Assembly: GCA_035292785.1 (NCBI GenBank)
Contig: DATDPK010000004.1
Coordinates: 1 to 10,561 of the forward strand
Source of the DNA: CABMGU01 sp035292785
GTDB taxonomy: Archaea > Nanobdellota > Nanobdellia > Woesearchaeales > ARS49
Length of the DNA: 10,561 nt
Direction: 5' to 3'
A program made the translations under genes and the position numbers. Below the pieces are notes generated by a model, which worked only from the letters and a program-made list of their open reading frames with translations, searched no databases and was not told where the DNA came from. Positions within the stretch are counted from its first letter, which is position 1, and every line of letters begins with the position of its first letter. Below, one piece after another: positions 6,502 to 10,561 of this stretch.

Positions 6502-7383
6502 TTACTTCTGCTTCAAACTTATCTTATTAGTATTACCATATATAGTCTTCGTGATAACCCCTCTTTCCTCAAGATTACGAATAAGCCTGCTAACCTTTGC
6601 CTTTGAAAAACCAGTCGCAACCTTAATCTGCTTCTGCCAAACCTCACCATTCTGCTTCAAAAACTCAACAATCTTCTGCTCATTATCCATCAACGCAGGA
6701 ACAACAACCTTCTTTTTGCGAACAGGCTTTGGCTTATCAGACCTGCGCCAGCCAAGCACCAGCCAGACAACAATCACAAACGTTATCAAACTGGACAAAA
6801 CTGCAGCGCCAATCCAGCCAAGCGGAGGGCCGATAACCTTTCTGGAAATAACAGAAACAGGCAATTCCTGCCCCTTCTGCTCCCAAGAAAGAATGATTCT
6901 CTGCCCATCAGAATAAACATCCTGAGGCTTAGGAGAAATGTAAAAACTCTCATCCTTATCCTTCTCCCGCGGAATAATATAACCAACAGGCAAAGTCAAG
7001 GTAACCGACTGATTATCAGTATGATAAGGAAGACGGTCAGTATAACGAAACAAAGTATTCTCGCCAACAGACGCAATAGGATAACTTGTCTCATAACTAA
7101 AATTAATCTCGTGAGGGCCTTTTGAAAGATTGCCGCAACGGGCAAACTCAGCCTGCAACAGACAGCGAACCTTCAAGCCATCAATGATTATGACAACATC
7201 TTCAGGACTTGGAGAAAGAATCAAAGTAAAATTGCCAATCTCCTCATCACCCGCCAGAATAAAATTGCCATTAACAAAAGCAGAACCATCCTCAATCAAG
7301 ATATCGGTCTGAGAACTGGAAATACTGCGCGATGCAAAAACCAGTGGCAGCAACAAAAGAGCCACAACCCAAACTTGTTTCAT
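6502..7383 (-). CDS. Membrane-anchored winged-helix regulator (COG2512-like)
   Basis: 293 residues. A signal peptide or N-terminal membrane helix covers 1-18. An extracytoplasmic, beta-rich domain spans about 25-183 and has two cysteines (C74, C83) that could form a disulfide. One membrane segment lies at 188-212 (GPPLGWIGAAVLSSLITFV onward), followed by a basic stop-transfer stretch (RRSDKPKPVRKKK). The cytoplasmic winged helix is at 232-292: DNEQKIVEFLKQNG, WQKQIKVATGFSKAKVSRLI (helix-turn-helix), LEERGVITK and a wing around YGNTNKISL. This is the architecture of archaeal COG2512 membrane-associated regulators. An outside signal would be passed to promoter-bound DNA at the membrane. It probably leads an operon with the 137-residue gene. 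Its promoter is flanked by five 10-base-period repeats, so autoregulation is likely. The signal sensed is unknown. Confidence 0.85.
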   Translation of the reverse strand: MKQVWVVALLLLPLVFASRSISSSQTDILIEDGSAFVNGNFILAGDEEIGNFTLILSPSPEDVVIIIDGLKVRCLLQAEFARCGNLSKGPHEINFSYETSYPIASVGENTLFRYTDRLPYHTDNQSVTLTLPVGYIIPREKDKDESFYISPKPQDVYSDGQRIILSWEQKGQELPVSVISRKVIGPPLGWIGAAVLSSLITFVIVVWLVLGWRRSDKPKPVRKKKVVVPALMDNEQKIVEFLKQNGEVWQKQIKVATGFSKAKVSRLIRNLEERGVITKTIYGNTNKISLKQK

Positions 7384-7450
7384 CTTGTTTCACCAATCTC
7401 AGGCAATTTTTAAATTTAACCATTGTTCCATCTTGTTCCACCTTGTTTCA
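7374..7450 (-). promoter_or_regulatory. Regulator promoter bracketed by five TGRAACAAK repeats
   Basis: On the - strand the units are TGAAACAAG (7450-7442), TGGAACAAG (7440-7432), TGGAACAAT (7430-7422), then after the core promoter TGAAACAAG (7392-7384) and TGAAACAAG (7382-7374). The period is exactly 10 bases within each group. The A/T-rich core, with TTTAAAAA at about 7414-7407, lies between the groups and is centred about 27 bases upstream of the ATG at 7383, so the mRNA is probably leaderless. The last unit begins inside that ATG. Three units abut the upstream edge of the box, where TFB binds; two cover the start site. This is a good candidate for a cooperative operator. Confidence 0.7.
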
Positions 7451-7455
7451 CGGAG

Positions 7456-7465
7456 TTATTTAAAA
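7456..7465 (+). promoter_or_regulatory. Candidate + strand TATA-like box facing the hairpin region
   Basis: TTATTTAAAA lies 5 bases beyond the outermost operator repeat and points away from the regulator gene. It would start transcription near 7486, just before the GC-rich hairpin. No protein-coding gene follows on this strand, so any product would be a non-coding RNA. Support is by position and sequence only. Confidence 0.4.
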
Positions 7466-7485
7466 GGGGTTTGATCTATGTAGAA

Positions 7486-7558
7486 AGCATAAGCCACCAT
7501 CCACGAGTGTGCGAAGGCCGGGACTTTGACCCCCCGGCCTCGCTACTCTATATATAGA
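7486..7558 (+). ncRNA. Candidate structured small RNA with long GC-rich hairpin
   Basis: In an A/T-rich intergenic region, 7505-7548 folds into a long interrupted stem: GAGT (7505-7508) with ACTC (7545-7548), GCGA (7511-7514) with TCGC (7540-7543), and GGCCGGG (7516-7522) with CCCGGCC (7533-7539), with loop ACTTTGACCC. That is 15 base pairs with one bulged A and one small internal loop. In A/T-rich archaea, GC-rich intergenic islands often mark structured RNAs. No tRNA cloverleaf, C/D box pair or H/ACA box could be fitted. TCTATATATAGA (7547-7558) directly after it is a 12-bp palindrome. The strand is inferred from the TATA-like box at 7456-7465; a 3' hairpin on the mRNA of the - strand gene upstream is the main alternative. 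Confidence 0.45.
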
Positions 7559-7574
7559 ATTCTAATATCTAATA

Positions 7575-7597
7575 GGAAGAGAAGAAGAATAAAGAAA
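7575..7597 (-). terminator. Pyrimidine-rich tract after the 112-residue gene, possible terminator
   Basis: Immediately downstream of the stop codon the - strand reads T and C for 23 bases with a single A (opposite T7590). Archaeal termination uses U-rich tracts in RNA, so this may end the transcript of the 112-residue gene. The T runs are short (three at most), which lowers confidence. Confidence 0.35.
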
Positions 7598-7936
7598 TTA
7601 CTGTTGAGAATACATATTGACTACAGCTGTATAAAGATCGCCTGGAATATTAAGTTCAGGTATAGGAGCTATCTGCTCTCCTTTTTCCATACTTTTTGCA
7701 GCATCAATAACTGCACGACTTCTCATCATCTGCATATCCGATATGGCATAAGCAAACAATTCTGCAGAACTACGAGAGTGAAGATTTTCAAGCAACCGAA
7801 GCTCCTCTCTGGCAGGAGGGGACAAAAAGCCACCCAAACCCCTTTCATCAAGAAGAACAACAATCCTTGCCGTTAACTTGCCATTTGAATGTCCGTTAGA
7901 ATGACCGTTTCCATTATGCACCCCATTTTCTCCCAC
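7598..7936 (-). CDS. Hypothetical 112-residue protein with N-terminal Asn-Gly-His-Ser repeats
   Basis: No family recognised. The start is set at GTG 7936, because GAGGTGAT, a near-ideal archaeal Shine-Dalgarno, lies four bases upstream. An in-frame TTG at 7963 would place that site inside the coding region. The N-terminus is low-complexity and polar (VHNGNGHSNGHSNG), followed by a strand KLTARIVVLLDE, then helical stretches PPAREELRLLENLHS and SAELFAYAISDMQMMRSRAVIDAAKSM, and a tail LNIPGDLYTAVVNMYSQQ. There is no signal peptide, membrane segment or cysteine. The two GHSN units use different codons for each residue (CAT TCT AAC and CAT TCA AAT), so the motif may be kept by protein-level selection. 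A TATA-like box TTTTAAATTA (7990-7981, - strand) lies upstream. It is not co-oriented in a tight operon with either neighbour. Confidence 0.65.
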   Translation of the reverse strand: MGENGVHNGNGHSNGHSNGKLTARIVVLLDERGLGGFLSPPAREELRLLENLHSRSSAELFAYAISDMQMMRSRAVIDAAKSMEKGEQIAPIPELNIPGDLYTAVVNMYSQQ

Positions 7937-7940
7937 AAAC

Positions 7941-7948
7941 ATCACCTC
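7941..7948 (-). promoter_or_regulatory. Strong Shine-Dalgarno deciding the GTG start of the 112-residue gene
   Basis: GAGGTGAT on the - strand, four bases before GTG 7936. It is fully complementary to the archaeal 16S rRNA 3' end core (AUCACCUC). Confidence 0.7.
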
Positions 7949-8020
7949 AAACCACTTTTTCAATAAGATGGAATATGACCTAATTTAAAATGATTTCTAC
8001 AAAAGGAAACTACTGATTAG

Positions 8021-8245
8021 TTAACACTTATCGCAAAATGTAAATTTGTTTTCCTTTGCCAGGCCGGTAATAGCCTCTTCCAGCTTCCTGCTGTACTTCT
8101 TCAAATCCTTCTCAATCTCATCCAATAGCTTTCCGCACAAAGGATGGTTTGCAGATTTAGCATCCTTCCTGTATGTTTCCAAACGCCAAATAGTGCGCCT
8201 GAAATTAACCAACAAAGCAGTCTTGTTAAAATTGCAGTTATGCAC
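8021..8245 (-). CDS. Hypothetical 74-residue protein with four cysteines
   Basis: No family recognised. The start is chosen as GTG 8245 because GAGGTGAT precedes it by four bases; an upstream GTG at 8254 overlaps that Shine-Dalgarno and is less likely. The protein is basic and mostly helical. TALLVNFRRTIWRLETYRKDAK (9-30) and KLLDEIEKDLKKYSRKLEEAITGLAKEN (39-66) look like two helices, possibly a coiled-coil hairpin. The ends carry cysteines: HNC (residues 2-4), HPLC (34-37) and a terminal CDKC (71-74). The Cys/His placement could bind a metal, but that is inference. A TATA-like box TTTTTAAAC lies at 8290-8282 on the - strand. The gene sits alone between the diphosphatase gene and the 112-residue gene, with its own apparent promoter. 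Confidence 0.65.
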   Translation of the reverse strand: MHNCNFNKTALLVNFRRTIWRLETYRKDAKSANHPLCGKLLDEIEKDLKKYSRKLEEAITGLAKENKFTFCDKC

Positions 8246-8249
8246 AACA

Positions 8250-8257
8250 ATCACCTC
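8250..8257 (-). promoter_or_regulatory. Strong Shine-Dalgarno deciding the GTG start of the 74-residue gene
   Basis: GAGGTGAT four bases before GTG 8245. Motif, spacing and GTG start are the same as those of the neighbouring 112-residue gene. Confidence 0.7.
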
Positions 8258-8308
8258 TTTAAGAAATAACAGTGAAACGTTGTTTAAAAAGATTGTGACA
8301 GCTTTGCT

Positions 8309-8794
8309 TCAAAACTGTAACACTTTACGAATAATAAACGCAGACAGTACTCCAACCAAAGCACCAGCCAGAACATCAGAAGGATAATGAACGCCGACAA
8401 AAACACGGGAAACAGAAACGAGAACTGCGAGAACATAAGCAACAATTCCAAGTTTCTTATCAGCAAAAAACAAAGTCTGGGCAAGAGCAAAACTAACCGA
8501 AGCGTGATTGCTGGGAAAACCTGCATTTGAAGAATGTTCTACAAGCATATTGACAGTATGCGCAACAAAAGGACGCTGCCTTTCCCAAAACAAGCCAATA
8601 AAGAATTTAACTATCCAAACAAGAACAACAGCAAGCGCGCCATTAATCAAAACACGCCTCTTGCGGGGAATGAAAAGCAGAAGAGCGATGATATAAATTA
8701 CATACACTGAGAAAAAAATCCCAATCAAATCAAATACAGAAAACTGCCCTGCAAAACCATTCACAAATTCAAATAAAGCAAAATCAAGCGTCAT
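8309..8794 (-). CDS. PAP2-family polyprenyl diphosphate phosphatase (BcrC/YbjG-like)
   Basis: 161 residues from the ATG at 8794, which overlaps the stop of the transferase gene as ATGA; the frame is open to 8866 but that extension lies inside the transferase gene. It is an integral membrane protein with about five hydrophobic segments. The acid-phosphatase motifs are present: FFIGLFWERQRPF (64-76, the BcrC-style first motif), FPSNH (93-97) with the catalytic H97, and SRVFVGVHYPSD (129-140) with R130, H136 and D140. BcrC/YbjG enzymes remove a phosphate from undecaprenyl diphosphate; in an archaeon the substrate would be dolichyl diphosphate, recycling the glycan lipid carrier. Coupling to a polyprenyl-phosphate GlcNAc-1-P transferase supports that role. 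PSNH replaces the usual PSDH or PSGH, a mild variation. Substrate is inferred. Confidence 0.88.
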   Translation of the reverse strand: MTLDFALFEFVNGFAGQFSVFDLIGIFFSVYVIYIIALLLFIPRKRRVLINGALAVVLVWIVKFFIGLFWERQRPFVAHTVNMLVEHSSNAGFPSNHASVSFALAQTLFFADKKLGIVAYVLAVLVSVSRVFVGVHYPSDVLAGALVGVLSAFIIRKVLQF

Positions 8795-9789
8795 TTCCAG
8801 TAAACAGCAAGAGTGGCTGCTGCGAAAGCCAGTTCCAAACAAAGCAAAAGCGCAGCAACTTCCCATTCCCTTGCCCGCCCCTTGACTCTTCTCAGGAAGG
8901 AAATTGCAACGTGATTAAGAGAATACCATTTTGCATACTTGTTCCTGAGCGAGCCGTCAGCCAAAGGCTTTGCAAGACTCTCCTTCTGGAACTTGCCACG
9001 CAATTTCAGCAACAATTCGAAAAAATAAGGAATGAAAAGAATAATGGCAGAGCGCTCAAGGTCGCCAAGAATGGCAACAATAGCAATTGATGCGCCAACA
9101 GCATAAGTAAAACTGTTGCCAGGAAGAACACGTGCAGGGCACCAATTATAACGCAAAAACGGCAGAATTGCAGCAATCACGCATAGTGCCACAACATAGG
9201 CGGATATTTTTCCAGTAGCCCAGGACAAATAGCTGAGAGTGGAAAGAATAATCAAGCCCATTCCAGCTTCAAGACCATTAACGCCTGCAAGCATATTAAA
9301 ACCATTTGCCGCGCCAATAATGGCAAGAGGAACTACAACAAAAGAATAAAAATTGCCCAAAGTAACCTGCCCAATAAAGGGAAGAGCCATAACATTCTGG
9401 CCGGCGTTTACAACAACAATGGGCAGTGCGGCAAACACAGTCAAAAGCGGCTTTTGGTACTGCCTGAGCCCGATTTTTTCACCCAGCAAATCATCAACAA
9501 CCCCAATAATCAAAGCTATAAGAATGGATGCAACAGAAGCCAAAAGAAAAACATTATACTCCCCGTTTTCAAACAAAAAAGTCTGCGAGGCGACAAAGAA
9601 AAGAATGCCAACAATGGCGCCAAAAACAACAACAAGGCCTGCAAGATAAGGAATCTTCCTTTCAGGCAATTTTTGCACATCAGTAATAAGCAAACCGTGC
9701 TGTTTAGCACGCGATATCCAATAAGGAAGCGCTGACAGGACAAATGCAAAACTCAAAATGAAAGCAAGGCTGTAATCCGGAATTGACAT
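8791..9789 (-). CDS. Polyprenyl-phosphate GlcNAc-1-phosphate transferase (ALG7/AglH-like, GT4/MraY superfamily)
   Basis: 332 residues with about ten membrane segments. The enzyme would transfer a sugar-1-phosphate from a UDP-sugar to dolichyl phosphate, starting lipid-linked glycan synthesis. Motifs in order: GVVDDLLG (96-103) with D99 and D100; the conserved lysine K113 in RQYQKPLL; NGFNMLAGVNGLEAG (162-176), the eukaryotic/archaeal NxxNxxAGxNGLE form; and VLPGNSFTYAVGA (221-233), equivalent to the FVGDTF region of human DPAGT1. The cytoplasmic loop KLRGKFQKESLAKPLADGSL (262-281) looks archaeal. In the third motif asparagine (N225, codon AAC) stands where I expect a Mg-binding aspartate. The gene appears leaderless. 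It is coupled by ATGA to the PAP2 gene and lies downstream of a flippase gene, consistent with N-glycan or surface-polysaccharide assembly. The donor sugar is inferred. Confidence 0.88.
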   Translation of the reverse strand: MSIPDYSLAFILSFAFVLSALPYWISRAKQHGLLITDVQKLPERKIPYLAGLVVVFGAIVGILFFVASQTFLFENGEYNVFLLASVASILIALIIGVVDDLLGEKIGLRQYQKPLLTVFAALPIVVVNAGQNVMALPFIGQVTLGNFYSFVVVPLAIIGAANGFNMLAGVNGLEAGMGLIILSTLSYLSWATGKISAYVVALCVIAAILPFLRYNWCPARVLPGNSFTYAVGASIAIVAILGDLERSAIILFIPYFFELLLKLRGKFQKESLAKPLADGSLRNKYAKWYSLNHVAISFLRRVKGRAREWEVAALLLCLELAFAAATLAVYWK

Positions 9790-9810
9790 ATGAGAGGAGG
9801 TTTACTGCTG

Positions 9811-9820
9811 ATTTTTAATA
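9811..9820 (-). promoter_or_regulatory. TATA-like promoter of the transferase-diphosphatase operon
   Basis: TATTAAAAAT on the - strand, centred about 26 bases upstream of the ATG at 9789, predicting a leaderless mRNA. The 13-bp inverted repeat begins 13 bases further upstream. Confidence 0.55.
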
Positions 9821-9832
9821 TTTGCGGTGATG

Positions 9833-9875
9833 TCAAGAACCACCAATAATAAATATTGAACGTGGTGGTTCTTGA
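9833..9875. repeat. 13-bp perfect inverted repeat upstream of the transferase promoter
   Basis: TCAAGAACCACCA (9833-9845) and TGGTGGTTCTTGA (9863-9875) are perfect complements, separated by a 17-base A/T-rich loop. It abuts the palindrome at 9876-9881 (GCATGC) and then the inverted repeat at 9882-9924. Possible roles are an operator, a 3'-end hairpin of the flippase mRNA, or the remains of a mobile element; none is proven. Confidence 0.65.
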
Positions 9876-9881
9876 GCATGC

Positions 9882-9924
9882 TCGGAAACCCTTACTTATT
9901 CTTATTTAAAACAGGGGTTTCCGA
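9882..9924. repeat. 10-bp perfect inverted repeat spanning the flippase stop codon
   Basis: TCGGAAACCC (9882-9891) and GGGTTTCCGA (9915-9924) are perfect complements. The loop contains the last codons and the TAA stop (9894-9892) of the flippase gene. Its total length, 43 bases, equals that of the neighbouring inverted repeat at 9833-9875. Both begin TC, end GA and share a GAAxCC-like core. GAGCATGCTC (9874-9883) is a 10-bp palindrome joining the two. Confidence 0.6.
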
Positions 9925-10561
9925 CATATAAAATGAAACCACAAGAAAGACAAAGCCAAAAAAGCCAAGCAAGACCTTGCTTATAACCGCGCCAAGAATG
10001 CCAAACAAAGGGGCGAGAATGCCCAGCAGGACAAGATTGATTATGCCAATACTAAGATTATATGCGTACAAGATCTTTGTTTTCTTCCTCCCCTGAAAAT
10101 AAGTTCTAAGAATTGTGGCTGGAATGAAAAACGCCAGATAAACCGCGCCAATTTGAGCATATGGAATCGAGGCAACATACTTGTCTGCAAACAAGAAGGA
10201 AATAACCCACGGGATAGCCAAAATGACAATGCCAATGCCAAACAATATCAAAAGGCACACCCACCAAAATAACTTCTTAATACGCTGCTCGTGATAAGGG
10301 CTTTCACGCGAAAGCTTAGGCAAAAGAAGAATGGAGATAAGCTGGCCATTAACAGAAAGATTGAGAGTGATTGCCATCGCAATGGAATAAATCGCAAGAC
10401 CCTCAAAACCAGCAACACCAGCAACTATCAGCCTGTCAACATAAGGCGCAATGTACGTGAGAAAAGTCATAAAAGTAAGATTGCGGCCATATGCAACAAT
10501 GCCCGGGTCAATCTGCTCGCTTGAAACATTGCGGCTTGTCCTGAAATAAAGAACCAAATAA
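9892..10561 (-). CDS. Polysaccharide flippase, Wzx/MATE-like, C-terminal part (5' end beyond window)
   Basis: The frame is open to the window edge, so the N-terminus is missing; about 223 residues are visible. The segment FMTFLTYIAPYVDRLIVAGVAG followed by LAIYSIAMAI is the characteristic mid-protein signature of Wzx/RfbX polysaccharide flippases (Polysacc_synt family, MOP superfamily). At least five hydrophobic membrane segments follow, with a charged loop LPKLSRESPYHEQRIKK, and the protein ends in a short polar tail ETPVLNKNK. It would move a lipid-linked glycan across the cytoplasmic membrane. Its place before the GlcNAc-1-P transferase and the diphosphatase genes gives a consistent glycan-lipid set, although a 102-base gap with its own promoter separates them. 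The substrate cannot be read from the sequence. Confidence 0.85.
   Translation of the reverse strand, partial: YLVLYFRTSRNVSSEQIDPGIVAYGRNLTFMTFLTYIAPYVDRLIVAGVAGFEGLAIYSIAMAITLNLSVNGQLISILLLPKLSRESPYHEQRIKKLFWWVCLLILFGIGIVILAIPWVISFLFADKYVASIPYAQIGAVYLAFFIPATILRTYFQGRKKTKILYAYNLSIGIINLVLLGILAPLFGILGAVISKVLLGFFGFVFLVVSFYMSETPVLNKNK

Noticed and set aside
7374..7450. Tandem repeats as a CRISPR array.
   Set aside because: Units are 9 bases at a 10-base period with no spacers, and no cas gene is nearby.
7486..7558. GC-rich stretch as a tRNA gene on either strand.
   Set aside because: No acceptor stem, TTCRANY loop or valid anticodon loop with flanking stems could be fitted; only a single long hairpin forms.
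7526..7876. 116-codon + strand frame rich in Arg and Lys.
   Set aside because: It is antisense to the 112-residue gene, which has a strong Shine-Dalgarno, and it has no convincing start signal of its own.
8795..8866. 24-residue N-terminal extension of the PAP2 protein.
   Set aside because: It lies inside the transferase gene; the ATGA overlap start gives the normal family length.
9826..9875. C/D box guide RNA suggested by GTGATGT next to the inverted repeat.
   Set aside because: The C box is imperfect and no CUGA box D follows at a suitable distance.

Overview
This window looks archaeal and most resembles a small-genome DPANN lineage (Woesearchaeota/Pacearchaeota-like); that placement is inference. 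The archaeal signals are TATA-like boxes centred about 26-27 bases upstream of start codons on several genes with essentially no leader, a COG2512-type membrane-anchored winged-helix regulator, a COG1361 surface protein beside a LolD-like ATPase, and an ALG7/AglH-like glycosyltransferase. The + strand is rich in A and C through most of the window, and most genes lie on the - strand. There is no tRNA, rRNA, CRISPR array, transposase or phage gene, and no gene-free stretch over 300 bases.

Layout. (1) 1-2135, - strand: a PadR-type regulator, an ABC ATPase and a secreted COG1361-like protein (cut by the window edge) form one operon whose junctions are both 4-base ATGA overlaps. Two palindromes sit in the padR leader/start region. 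(2) 2200-2409: a 69-residue unknown protein with its own promoter. (3) 2503-5234, the only + strand unit: a 544-residue all-helical unknown protein, then a dihydroorotate dehydrogenase with class 2 layout but a class 1-type cysteine. (4) 5223-6050, - strand: a leaderless, secreted, cysteine-rich protein ending in an amphipathic helix; it overlaps the dehydrogenase tail to tail by 12 bases. (5) 6083-7383, - strand: the membrane-anchored winged-helix regulator followed 5 bases later by a compositionally odd 137-residue unknown. The regulator's promoter is bracketed by five 10-base-period repeats. Beyond them a candidate + strand promoter faces a GC-rich hairpin that may be a small RNA. (6) 7598-8245, - strand: two short orphan genes, both with the same strong Shine-Dalgarno plus GTG leader, unlike most genes here. 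(7) 8309-10561, - strand: a surface-glycan lipid cluster with a flippase (partial), a polyprenyl-phosphate GlcNAc-1-P transferase and a BcrC-like polyprenyl diphosphatase.

How they fit together. The right-hand cluster supplies three steps of lipid-linked glycan assembly: loading sugar-phosphate on the lipid carrier, flipping the lipid-linked glycan, and recycling the carrier. The left-hand operon looks like a regulated MacB-type surface system. The cysteine-rich protein and the membrane-tethered regulator also act at or across the membrane, so much of the window concerns the cell surface. The strongest unexplained signals are the repeat-bracketed regulator promoter with its facing hairpin, and a 92-base run of three abutting inverted repeats between the flippase and transferase genes.
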